DNA from: Clostridiales bacterium | GTDB taxonomy: Bacteria; Bacillota; Clostridia; Christensenellales; Aristaeellaceae | Direction: 5' to 3' | Assembly: GCA_012512355.1 (NCBI GenBank) | Contig: JAAZEI010000193.1 | Coordinates: 1 to 7,830 of the forward strand | Length of the DNA: 7,830 nt | Shown here: piece by piece, positions 1 to 6,756 of the stretch | Layout of the letters: the number at the start of each line of letters is the position of its first letter | Position numbering within the stretch: position 1 is the first letter of the stretch | Position numbers and translations under genes: made by a program | Notes under the pieces: generated by a model | Database searches by the model: none | What the model saw: the letters and a program-made list of their open reading frames with translations, nothing else | What the model was told of the DNA's origin: nothing

Positions 1-1826
1 CGTATAACAAAAGCGCTGCACCAGAGGGCGAACGCAGAGTATACGGACGTCCGGCACCCCAGGGACAGAGTGGTGAGCGCAGCTTCGCAAAACCTGCCTA
101 TGGAAAACCTATTTATAACAAAAGTGTCACTCCGGAGGGCGAACGCAGAGTATACGGCCGCCCGGCGTCCCAGGGACAAAGTGGTGAGCGCAGTTTTGGC
201 AAACCTGCCTATGGCAGACCTGCCTTTAATCAAGGCCCTGCTGCGCAAAGGAGCTTTGGACGTGATACCTATGGCAGCAATGCTGCTCCGACTCAAAACC
301 AGGAGCGCTTTGGCAGGCCGTCCTTCAAAGGAACAGGATCTGAGGGAAAGCCTTTTGATAGATTGTCTCAACCCAGGCCCGCTTTCCAACGCCCCGGTGC
401 TATACGTCCCAGCTTTAACCGTTCCTCTGCTACGAGGACAGATTTTCGAAGGCAGGGTACTAATCAGGGCAGCCCTCACAGCGATAGCAGCCTAAGCGCA
501 GATGCGCGCAAATCTGCCATGCTGGTGTTAAATCGTGTACTTCTTGAAAGTGGTTTTGCATCGCTATCGCTGGATGAGCATTTTGACAAAGTCAATCTTT
601 CACAGCGGGACAAGCGGCTTTGTACCCGCATTGTTTACCTGACGCTTGAAAACCTCAACCGGCTTGATTTTGCGCTTGATAACCTTCTTGAAGATCCGGA
701 GCGTGTTGAAAAGCGTGTCCGCAATATTCTGCGGTTGTCTGCCGCTCAAATCCTCCTTCTTGATCGTGTTCCTGACAGCGCCGCTGTCAATGAAGCTGTC
801 AAGCTGGTACGTGAGCTCGGGCTTGAAGATCTGACTGGTTTGGTTAATGGCGTTTTGCGTAATCTGATTCGTTCAAAAGAGGAAATCAAATGGCCAACCA
901 AAGCAGATGGTCTTGAATATTACCATATCATGCACTCATTGCCGATGTGGTATATTCAAAAGGTTATTGATGAATATGGCGCGGAGGAAGGCGAGAAGAT
1001 TCTTAGCTATCGCAAAGATGACCATCATATGACTATCAGGTTCAACCCATTGCGCATCAATGAAGATAAATTTGAAGAATTGCTGTCCAAAAAAACCTGG
1101 AAATCACAAAAAGGCATGATGCCAGGAGCCTTTTATGTTACAGGAGTTTCAGATATTGCTGCTGATATCGACTTTATGGATGGTCTTTTCTCCATTCAGG
1201 GAGAAGGCAGCATGATGGCCGCTGAGGCTGTACAGCCAAAATTAGGCGCGCAGGTTCTGGATACCTGCGCGGCACCCGGTGGCAAATCAGCTTACCTCGC
1301 TGAAATGATGCAGGGAACAGGCCGTGTTCAGGCATGGGATATCTATGAACATCGTGTAGAGCTGATCAAAGCCATGACCGAGCGCCTGCGCCACTATAAT
1401 ATCAGACCAGCAATGCGCGATGCCCTGGTTTACCGTGAACAGCTCGAAGGGCTGATGGATTGTGTGCTCATTGATGCACCTTGCACCGGGACAGGGGTTA
1501 TGGATGAAAAGCCAGACCTGCGTCATCACCTGGACGAGAAAAGTCTTAAAGAACTCACAGAGATTCAATCAAGACTGCTTGACACCTGCAGCCGTTATGT
1601 CAGGACGGGTGGGACGCTTGTTTATTCAACCTGCTCTATCCTTCACCAGGAGAACGCACAGCAAGTTGAAGCCTTCCTTGCATCGCATTCTGAGTTTTCT
1701 ATGGATACCCTGCCAGATGCTATCCCCCAATCACTGCGGGAGCATACAGGCGAATATGGTTTGCAGCTTTTACCTTACCGTGATCAGGTAGAGGGTTTTT
1801 ATATTGCCCGCATGAAACGCAAATGA
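1..1826 (+). CDS. rsmB: 16S rRNA (cytosine-C5)-methyltransferase RsmB, 5' partial, with disordered N-terminal extension
   Basis: Methylates C5 of a 16S rRNA cytosine (C967 in E. coli numbering) using SAM; cytosolic. The frame is read from nt 3 and is open to the left edge, so the true start lies outside the window. Three parts are visible. Nt 3-497 encode about 165 residues of low-complexity, Arg/Gly/Ser/Pro/Gln/Tyr-rich sequence with 37-residue repeats. A NusB-like RNA-binding domain runs from about nt 498 to 890. The Rossmann methyltransferase domain follows, with SAM motif DTCAAPGGK (from nt 1260), motif IV DAPCTGTG (from nt 1473) and motif VI STCS holding the catalytic Cys (codon 1632-1634). 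From nt 498 onward the length (about 442 residues) matches ordinary RsmB proteins, so the extension is additional. In-frame TTG 363 and ATG 519 lack a well-spaced Shine-Dalgarno, and the upstream frame has no stop, so I infer one long protein. The stop overlaps rlmN by 4 nt (ATGA). Enzyme identity is secure; the full N-terminus is unknown. Confidence 0.93.
   Translation, partial: YNKSAAPEGERRVYGRPAPQGQSGERSFAKPAYGKPIYNKSVTPEGERRVYGRPASQGQSGERSFGKPAYGRPAFNQGPAAQRSFGRDTYGSNAAPTQNQERFGRPSFKGTGSEGKPFDRLSQPRPAFQRPGAIRPSFNRSSATRTDFRRQGTNQGSPHSDSSLSADARKSAMLVLNRVLLESGFASLSLDEHFDKVNLSQRDKRLCTRIVYLTLENLNRLDFALDNLLEDPERVEKRVRNILRLSAAQILLLDRVPDSAAVNEAVKLVRELGLEDLTGLVNGVLRNLIRSKEEIKWPTKADGLEYYHIMHSLPMWYIQKVIDEYGAEEGEKILSYRKDDHHMTIRFNPLRINEDKFEELLSKKTWKSQKGMMPGAFYVTGVSDIAADIDFMDGLFSIQGEGSMMAAEAVQPKLGAQVLDTCAAPGGKSAYLAEMMQGTGRVQAWDIYEHRVELIKAMTERLRHYNIRPAMRDALVYREQLEGLMDCVLIDAPCTGTGVMDEKPDLRHHLDEKSLKELTEIQSRLLDTCSRYVRTGGTLVYSTCSILHQENAQQVEAFLASHSEFSMDTLPDAIPQSLREHTGEYGLQLLPYRDQVEGFYIARMKRK
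3..224 (+). repeat. Two in-frame 111-bp tandem repeats (37 residues each) in the RsmB extension
   Basis: Copies lie at 3-113 and 114-224. By hand alignment they differ at about 20 of 111 nt and at 6 of 37 residues, with no indels. Each copy opens with YNKS, then PEGERRVYGRP, then QGQSGERSF and KPAYG. The unit length is a multiple of three, so the repeat is maintained at protein level. More copies may lie upstream of the window. Confidence 0.93.
225..329 (+). repeat. Degenerate third copy of the RsmB extension repeat
   Basis: Begins exactly one period (111 nt) after copy 2. The encoded sequence opens FNQG in place of YNKS, keeps a SFGR element near the middle, and ends in a stretch (QNQERFGRPSF) resembling the GERSFGKPAYG end of the intact copies. 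A few residues are lost relative to the 37-residue unit, so the boundaries are approximate. Confidence 0.6.
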
Positions 1827-2899
1827 GTAAACCCGCTCTCCTGCAAATGTTTCCCCAGGAGCTGAGCCAATATCTCAAAGATATTGGCCAGCCGGCGTAT
1901 CGCGCTGCTCAGTTATTTCATTGGCTGCATAAGGGCGTAGGCTTTAATAATATGAGCAACCTGCCTTTGGCATTGCGTGAAGAGTTAAATGAATTGGCAG
2001 TCGATTTGCCTGCCCGAATTATCGAGCGATTTGAATCTGACAAGGACGGTACGGTTAAGCTATTGTTTGCCATGCTGGATGGTCATTGTGTCGAAGGTGT
2101 GCTGATGCACTATCGCTACGGGGTTACCCTCTGTCTGTCTACGCAGGTGGGCTGCCGTATGGGATGTTCCTTTTGCGCCAGCACCCTCGAAGGCCTTGCC
2201 CGCAACCTAAGTGCAGCAGAAATGATGCATATGGTCCTCCTGGCCAATGGAGAACTTGGAGAGGAAAAAGTTCATAATATTGTACTGATGGGATCAGGGG
2301 AACCATTGGATAATTATGATGAAGTAGTCCGCTTTTTGCGACTTGTCAGCCATGAAGAAGGACTGAACATTGGCCTGCGGCATATATCGCTGAGCACCTG
2401 CGGTCTGGCCAATCAAATTGATCGTTTGGCAGAAGAAGGTTTGCCTGTAACGCTTTCTGTCTCACTTCATGCTCCCAATGATGAAATCAGGCAGCAAACC
2501 ATGCCTGTCGCGCGCAGTGTCGCATTCAAAGACCTTCTTGCTTCTTGCCGAAACTATATTAGCAAGACCGGCCGAAGAGTTGTTTTTGAATATGCTTTGG
2601 TTGATGGCCTTAATAACCTGCCCGAACATGCCAGGGAACTGGCCGGCCGTCTGCGCGGGATGCAGTGCCATGTGAACCTCATTCCCCTTAATCCTGTCAA
2701 GGAGCGCAGCCTGCAATCTGTCACCAAAAAGCAGGCGGAAGGTTTTTTAAGAGAGCTCGAGAAGCTAAACATATCCGTCAGTTTGCGCCGTGAGATGGGT
2801 GAGGACATTGCAGGGGCCTGCGGTCAGCTTCGACGTCGTTATCTCAAACAGGGGGCAGCACTATCACTTGAAAAAAATGAAATCCCTCAGAAGGAGTAG
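1823..2899 (+). CDS. rlmN: Dual-specificity RNA methyltransferase RlmN (23S rRNA A2503 / tRNA A37, m2A)
   Basis: Radical-SAM enzyme that adds a methyl group to C2 of A2503 in 23S rRNA near the peptidyl-transferase centre and, in studied members, A37 of some tRNAs. The 358 residues are of normal family length. The [4Fe-4S] cluster motif CxxxCxxC is at C111, C115 and C118. The further conserved Cys is C104 (TLCLS), matching E. coli C118, and the methyl-carrying Cys is C333 in the DIAGACGQL signature, matching E. coli C355. Other family motifs seen are MGSGEPLDN, LSTCGL, SVSLHAPND and HVNLIPLNPV. All catalytic residues are present, so it should be active. The ATG overlaps the rsmB stop as ATGA with no clear Shine-Dalgarno, which suggests coupling to rsmB translation. 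The paralogue Cfr is unlikely given this housekeeping context. Confidence 0.97.
   Translation: MSKPALLQMFPQELSQYLKDIGQPAYRAAQLFHWLHKGVGFNNMSNLPLALREELNELAVDLPARIIERFESDKDGTVKLLFAMLDGHCVEGVLMHYRYGVTLCLSTQVGCRMGCSFCASTLEGLARNLSAAEMMHMVLLANGELGEEKVHNIVLMGSGEPLDNYDEVVRFLRLVSHEEGLNIGLRHISLSTCGLANQIDRLAEEGLPVTLSVSLHAPNDEIRQQTMPVARSVAFKDLLASCRNYISKTGRRVVFEYALVDGLNNLPEHARELAGRLRGMQCHVNLIPLNPVKERSLQSVTKKQAEGFLRELEKLNISVSLRREMGEDIAGACGQLRRRYLKQGAALSLEKNEIPQKE
2891..2896 (+). promoter_or_regulatory. Ribosome binding site for the PP2C gene
   Basis: AAGGAG lies 9 nt before the ATG at 2906 and inside the last two sense codons of rlmN. It is one of the two strongest Shine-Dalgarno sites in the operon and fixes the start of the phosphatase gene. 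Confidence 0.8.
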
Positions 2900-2905
2900 C
2901 AGCCC

Positions 2906-3613
2906 ATGAAGGCAGTATGGCGAACTCATATTGGCAAAGTGCGGGGGAGCAATCAGGATGCTCTTCTGGTTCATCACTGTGCATATCCTCTCTATGCAGT
3001 GGCCGATGGCATGGGCGGACACCGGGGAGGGGATATCGCCAGCATCATGGCAATTGACGGCCTAAAGCTGTATTTGACAGATAAAATTCCTTCCGTTGAG
3101 GAGATTAAAGTCTGTTTTGGGCTGATTACCAAAGCCATTTATGAAAGACAAAAAAATAATGAAGAACTCAGCGGCATGGGGACTACGCTCACTTTGCTAT
3201 GGGAAGCACATGATTGTATATATCTGGGCCATGTAGGGGACAGCCGCGCTTATCAGCTGCGGGAAGGTACTTTTATCCAGCAAAGTGAGGACCATTCCCT
3301 GGTAGGAGATCTTCTGCGCCAAGGCCTGCTCGATGAGCAGGCTGCACGCAATTATCCTTACCGCAATGTCATCACACGCGCCATAGGAACAGAAGATCAT
3401 ATACAATGTGACACAGCTGTTTTTAACAAACAAATCGGTGACCGTTGGCTGTTATGTTCAGATGGCTTGAGCGAGCACCTTGACTGCAGTCAAATATCCG
3501 ATTGTATGAAAATTGATGATCTGGACGAAGCGGCTGACCGCCTGGTTGTGCTGGCTCTTGAGGCTGGGGGACGAGACAACATCACCGTGATCCTGTCCGA
3601 GGTCGACAGATGA
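2906..3613 (+). CDS. prpC: PP2C-family protein serine/threonine phosphatase (Stp/PrpC)
   Basis: Mn/Mg-dependent phosphatase that reverses the phosphorylation made by the PASTA kinase encoded next door. The 235 residues are the usual length for a bacterial stand-alone PP2C catalytic domain. Visible motifs in order: RGSNQD (metal-ligand D18), VADGMGGH (D34, G35), GMGTTLT, GHVGDSRAYQL (from residue 108), EDHSL, NVITRAIG (from 154), LLCSDGLSEHL (D186) and GGRDNITVI (D224). The full acidic metal set is present. There is no signal peptide or membrane segment, so it is cytosolic. It follows rlmN after 6 nt with a good Shine-Dalgarno and overlaps the kinase gene by 4 nt (ATGA), fitting stoichiometric production of the pair. 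Called prpC by Bacillus usage; stp is the equivalent name elsewhere. Confidence 0.96.
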   Translation: MKAVWRTHIGKVRGSNQDALLVHHCAYPLYAVADGMGGHRGGDIASIMAIDGLKLYLTDKIPSVEEIKVCFGLITKAIYERQKNNEELSGMGTTLTLLWEAHDCIYLGHVGDSRAYQLREGTFIQQSEDHSLVGDLLRQGLLDEQAARNYPYRNVITRAIGTEDHIQCDTAVFNKQIGDRWLLCSDGLSEHLDCSQISDCMKIDDLDEAADRLVVLALEAGGRDNITVILSEVDR

Positions 3614-5241
3614 GCATAAATCAAGTGATTGCACAGCGGTACCAAATCATTGCACCCATCGGTGAAGGCGGTATGGCCTTGGTTTATCTCGCCCGTGATC
3701 TGCGAACAGACCACGATGTGGCCATCAAATTTTTGCGGCCCGAGTTTAAAGAAAACCCAGATTTTCTAAGCCGTTTTCAACGCGAAGCAAATGCTGCCAG
3801 CAAGATGAGCCATCACAATATTGTCAACCTCCTGGATGTAGGGGAGGATACCAACAATCCCTTTATCGTCATCGAATATGTAAACGGCAAGACACTCAAA
3901 GATATCATCAGAGATTCCAAAACCCTGCCGCAGGATGTCTCTGTGCAGATTGCCATCCGCATTCTCTCGGCCCTCCAGCATGCGCACCAGGCAGGTATCA
4001 TCCATAGAGATATTAAGCCGCAGAATATTTTGGTAAATCAAAAGGGTTATATCAAAGTGTCTGATTTTGGCATCGCGCGCATGGTCGGCTCCAAAACTGC
4101 GACGATGGCAGAAACAGATAAATCAGTGATGGGCACCGTGCATTATTTTTCACCCGAGCAGGCTCAAGGTGAAACGGCGACAGTGTCAAGCGATCTGTAC
4201 AGTGTGGGGATTGTGCTCTATGAGATGCTCACAGGGACTGTCCCCTTTGATGGGGATACGCCTGTTGCCATAGCCCTTCAGCATATTCAGGCAAAGCCAA
4301 AACCTCTGCGGGAACTTAACCCCGACATATCACCCTCAGTTGAGAATGTGGTCATGAAAGCACTGGAAAAAAACCCCCATCATCGTTATCATACAGCGCT
4401 TGAAATGGCCCAGGCACTTAAAATTGCCCTGCAGTCTCCCGAGAAGGAAAGCACCCTGGATACGCCCATCATCACATTGCAGGAGGAAGTCAAGCCGGCC
4501 AGGGGCGCACAGAGGAAGCATATTCGCAATAGAGAGCGGGCAGCTTTGCTGGCTCTGTCCGCTGTTATCCTGGGAATGCTGGTTTGGGGATCAGTCTTAA
4601 TTATAGAGAATATTATTTCCAGTACCAAAGCGCCGTATATATTGGATTTACAGGAGGATGCAGCCATACGTGAAGCGAAAAAAGCGGGCCTCAATTACTG
4701 CATTGTCAGGCAGCCCAGCAGCGAAGACGTGGGCACAGTGATTTTACAATCGCATGATTATGATTATCCTATGAAACGGGGAGATACTCTTCTCATTACT
4801 GTTTCTTCAGGGGATGTGCAGCAGGAAGTACCCAGCTTGGTCAATTTAAATATTAAAAAAGCACAGGAGCAGGCAGAACGCATCGGCCTGAAGGTATTTG
4901 AGTATCAAAGAATCAGTAATCCAAAAGAATCAGGGACTGTTCTTAGCCAAATGCCCCAAGCAGGTAAAATGCTTGATTTTGGCGGCATCATTCAGGTGGT
5001 GATTTCCGGCGGCGAAATTTCAGTCCCCGATTATTCCGGGCAAGTATTTGAAACTATTAAAAGCGGTATCATTAAAGTTGGATTGGTACCAACGGTCAGC
5101 GACGAAGTTTTGGTGGAAGATGCAGCGCAAAACGGCAGGGTTGCCACCCAGTTTCCCAAAGCAGGAGAAAAAGTTATGCAAGGTACAAAACTTGATGTGG
5201 TGATTTATGTCACCAAGCCATCTGCCGAGAATACGCCATGA
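3610..5241 (+). CDS. prkC: Membrane Ser/Thr protein kinase with three extracellular PASTA repeats (PrkC/Stk1/PknB family)
   Basis: Hanks-type kinase that senses muropeptides or lipid II outside the cell and phosphorylates Ser/Thr on cytosolic proteins. The 543 residues split into a kinase domain (about 10-275), a basic juxtamembrane linker, one transmembrane helix (about 311-336, preceded by RKHIRNRER, so inside-to-outside) and a PASTA region (about 341-537). Kinase features: glycine-rich loop GEGGMALVY (18-26), catalytic K40, E59, HRDIKPQN with catalytic D134, DFG with D152, activation-loop Thr residues T163, T165 and T169, GTVHYFSPE (175-183), and SDLYSVGIV. All catalytic residues are intact. 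PASTA 2 begins EVPSL (about 406) and PASTA 3 SVPDY (about 471); PASTA 1 is divergent and lacks the VP opening. A GAGG Shine-Dalgarno lies 7 nt before the ATG, within the phosphatase gene. It overlaps rsgA by 4 nt. Confidence 0.96.
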   Translation: MSINQVIAQRYQIIAPIGEGGMALVYLARDLRTDHDVAIKFLRPEFKENPDFLSRFQREANAASKMSHHNIVNLLDVGEDTNNPFIVIEYVNGKTLKDIIRDSKTLPQDVSVQIAIRILSALQHAHQAGIIHRDIKPQNILVNQKGYIKVSDFGIARMVGSKTATMAETDKSVMGTVHYFSPEQAQGETATVSSDLYSVGIVLYEMLTGTVPFDGDTPVAIALQHIQAKPKPLRELNPDISPSVENVVMKALEKNPHHRYHTALEMAQALKIALQSPEKESTLDTPIITLQEEVKPARGAQRKHIRNRERAALLALSAVILGMLVWGSVLIIENIISSTKAPYILDLQEDAAIREAKKAGLNYCIVRQPSSEDVGTVILQSHDYDYPMKRGDTLLITVSSGDVQQEVPSLVNLNIKKAQEQAERIGLKVFEYQRISNPKESGTVLSQMPQAGKMLDFGGIIQVVISGGEISVPDYSGQVFETIKSGIIKVGLVPTVSDEVLVEDAAQNGRVATQFPKAGEKVMQGTKLDVVIYVTKPSAENTP

Positions 5242-6116
5242 TGCGAGGGGAAATTAAGGAAGGCCGCGGAGGGTTTTATACAGTCAGAGATCAGTCAGGG
5301 CAGGAACATATTCTGCGCGCCAAAAAAAAATTTCGCCGGGAGGGCATCAGCCCTCTGCCTGGGGATCAAGTGTTGTTTGTACCAAGGGGTGGGGAAGAAC
5401 ATGGCTGGCTCGAAGAAATAATACAGCGGGAAAGCCTTTGCCTGCGTCCGCCTGTTGCCAATGTGAGCTTATTTGTCATTGTGATTGCTATTGAACCTAC
5501 ACCGGACTTTTTATTGGTAGATAAATTACTGATTTATACCCGGTTGCAGGGGATCAAAGCCCTCATTGCCGTCAATAAAAGCGATATGAGCCTCGAGTTA
5601 TTTGAAGAAGTAAACCGAACTTATCGCGGTGCGGATGTCCCTGTGCTTTGTGTGAGCGCTTATAGCGGTCATGGGCTGGAGGAACTTAAAGAAGCTATGC
5701 AGGGAGAACTCGTCAGTTTTGCCGGTCAGTCTGGTGCGGGGAAGAGTGCTCTGTTAAGCCGGCTGATGGATGTCGATTTAATCAGCGGAGCTGTGAGTGA
5801 AAAAATTAAGCGAGGGAAGCAGACAACCAGGCACACGACACTTTTATATCATGAAGGGATGAAAGTCATGGACACTCCGGGGTTTTCCTTGCTGGAGCTG
5901 CCCGGCGAGCTTGAACCGGAAGACTTGCCCAATTACTATCCGGAGTTTCGCCCCTATTCTGCAGCCTGTCGGTTCAGGCCCTGCCTGCATTTACATGAGC
6001 CGGGATGTGCTGTGAGACAGGCTGCCCAAGAAGGCAGCATTGACAGGCAGCGCATGCAGCGCTACGAAGATTTGATGGCACAGGTTAAAACATCATGGAG
6101 GGAAAGATATGATTGA
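5238..6116 (+). CDS. rsgA: Ribosome small-subunit-dependent GTPase RsgA (YloQ/CpgA), 30S maturation factor
   Basis: Circularly permuted GTPase that binds the nearly mature 30S subunit, checks the decoding centre and releases other assembly factors upon GTP hydrolysis. In the 292 residues, an OB-fold occupies about 1-70. The GTPase motifs follow in permuted order: G4 NKSD (113-116), G5 VSAYSG (139-144), G1 P-loop GQSGAGKS (163-170), switch-I Thr in GKQTTRHTT (194-201) and G3 DTPG (212-215). A C-terminal zinc knuckle follows with C244, C249, H251 and C257 in the CLHLHEPGC signature. All diagnostic residues are present. Two ATGs in tandem (5238 and 5241) could start it; the first forms an ATGA overlap with prkC and is preferred, but no strong Shine-Dalgarno separates them. 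An A9 run at 5322-5330 encodes K29-K31. Its position right after the kinase fits the Bacillus finding that PrkC phosphorylates this GTPase. Confidence 0.96.
   Translation: MMRGEIKEGRGGFYTVRDQSGQEHILRAKKKFRREGISPLPGDQVLFVPRGGEEHGWLEEIIQRESLCLRPPVANVSLFVIVIAIEPTPDFLLVDKLLIYTRLQGIKALIAVNKSDMSLELFEEVNRTYRGADVPVLCVSAYSGHGLEELKEAMQGELVSFAGQSGAGKSALLSRLMDVDLISGAVSEKIKRGKQTTRHTTLLYHEGMKVMDTPGFSLLELPGELEPEDLPNYYPEFRPYSAACRFRPCLHLHEPGCAVRQAAQEGSIDRQRMQRYEDLMAQVKTSWRERYD
6097..6102 (+). promoter_or_regulatory. Ribosome binding site for rpe
   Basis: GGAGGG lies 6 nt before the ATG at 6109, within the 3' end of rsgA. This well-placed site fixes the rpe start and produces an 8-nt overlap with rsgA. Confidence 0.8.
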
Positions 6117-6756
6117 AATTGCGGCATCGATACTTGCTTCAGATTTTTTATACATGAAAGATGATGTGCAGCGCATTCTTGATGCAGGCGCTGATTTATT
6201 GCATGTAGATATCATGGATGCGCACTTTGTGCCCAACCTAAGCTTTGGTCCTGAAATATCAAGAGCGCTTCGACGCGGATTTCCTCAGGAACAGCAGGAT
6301 GTGCACCTGATGATGACACATCCGGAAGATTATATTGAAGCTTTTTCAAAAGCAGGAGCCAATGAAATCACCATCCATCTAGAGATTGGTGAAAAAGCAA
6401 TTAAAACCATTCATACAATCAAAGACATGGGATTAAAAGCAGGTCTGACACTTAAACCTGATACCAGTGCGGATAGCTTGTTTCCTTATCTGGACTTGCT
6501 TGATCTGGTTCTTATCATGACAGTAGAGCCTGGCTTTGGCGGTCAGGAGCTCATTCCCGATGCACTCAATAAGGCAAGCATCTTGCGCAGCCATGGTTTT
6601 AAAGGATGTATATCAGCCGATGGGGGCATTGGCCCAGAAAATGCAGGCCTTGCCATTGCTCATGGTGTCAATCGTCTGGTTATGGGGACCGCGCTGTTCA
6701 AAGCACAGGATCCTGCCAAAGTCATCAAAGAAATCAAGGCGATGGAGCAAGCATGA
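6109..6756 (+). CDS. rpe: Ribulose-phosphate 3-epimerase
   Basis: Interconverts D-ribulose 5-phosphate and D-xylulose 5-phosphate in the non-oxidative pentose phosphate pathway; cytosolic TIM barrel. The 215 residues are typical of the family. Active-site elements seen: S8 in IAASILASDF, H32 and D34 in LHVDIMD (metal ligand and acid/base), H66 in VHLMM, the phosphate-binding loop VEPGFGGQ (139-146), D171 in SADGGI (metal ligand/acid-base) and VMGTALF (191-197). The family signature usually read as DGxFVPN is DAHFVPN here, a mild substitution. rpe directly after rsgA is a standard Bacillota arrangement. In Bacillus the next gene is the thiamine pyrophosphokinase gene thiN, whereas here rsmA follows with a 4-nt overlap. 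Confidence 0.97.
   Translation: MIEIAASILASDFLYMKDDVQRILDAGADLLHVDIMDAHFVPNLSFGPEISRALRRGFPQEQQDVHLMMTHPEDYIEAFSKAGANEITIHLEIGEKAIKTIHTIKDMGLKAGLTLKPDTSADSLFPYLDLLDLVLIMTVEPGFGGQELIPDALNKASILRSHGFKGCISADGGIGPENAGLAIAHGVNRLVMGTALFKAQDPAKVIKEIKAMEQA

Noticed and set aside
363..365. TTG as the rsmB start codon
   Set aside because: The nearest purine-rich stretch (GAGGG at 342-346) is about 16 nt away, too far, and the frame continues upstream with the same unusual composition and repeats. A start outside the window is more likely.
70..495. A 141-codon + strand frame over the repeat region
   Set aside because: It is an out-of-frame reading of the rsmB extension. It lacks a Shine-Dalgarno and any recognisable domain, and the rsmB frame through the same DNA gives coherent repeats continuous with the enzyme.
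1287..1568. Minus-strand frames inside rsmB, rlmN, prkC and the phosphatase gene
   Set aside because: All are antisense shadows of strongly conserved genes, with no domain content or independent ribosome sites.
6606..6752. Upstream extension of rsmA by 49 codons
   Set aside because: This part lies wholly within rpe, shows no RsmA similarity, and the 6753 ATG has a Shine-Dalgarno, an ATGA overlap and gives the normal protein length.
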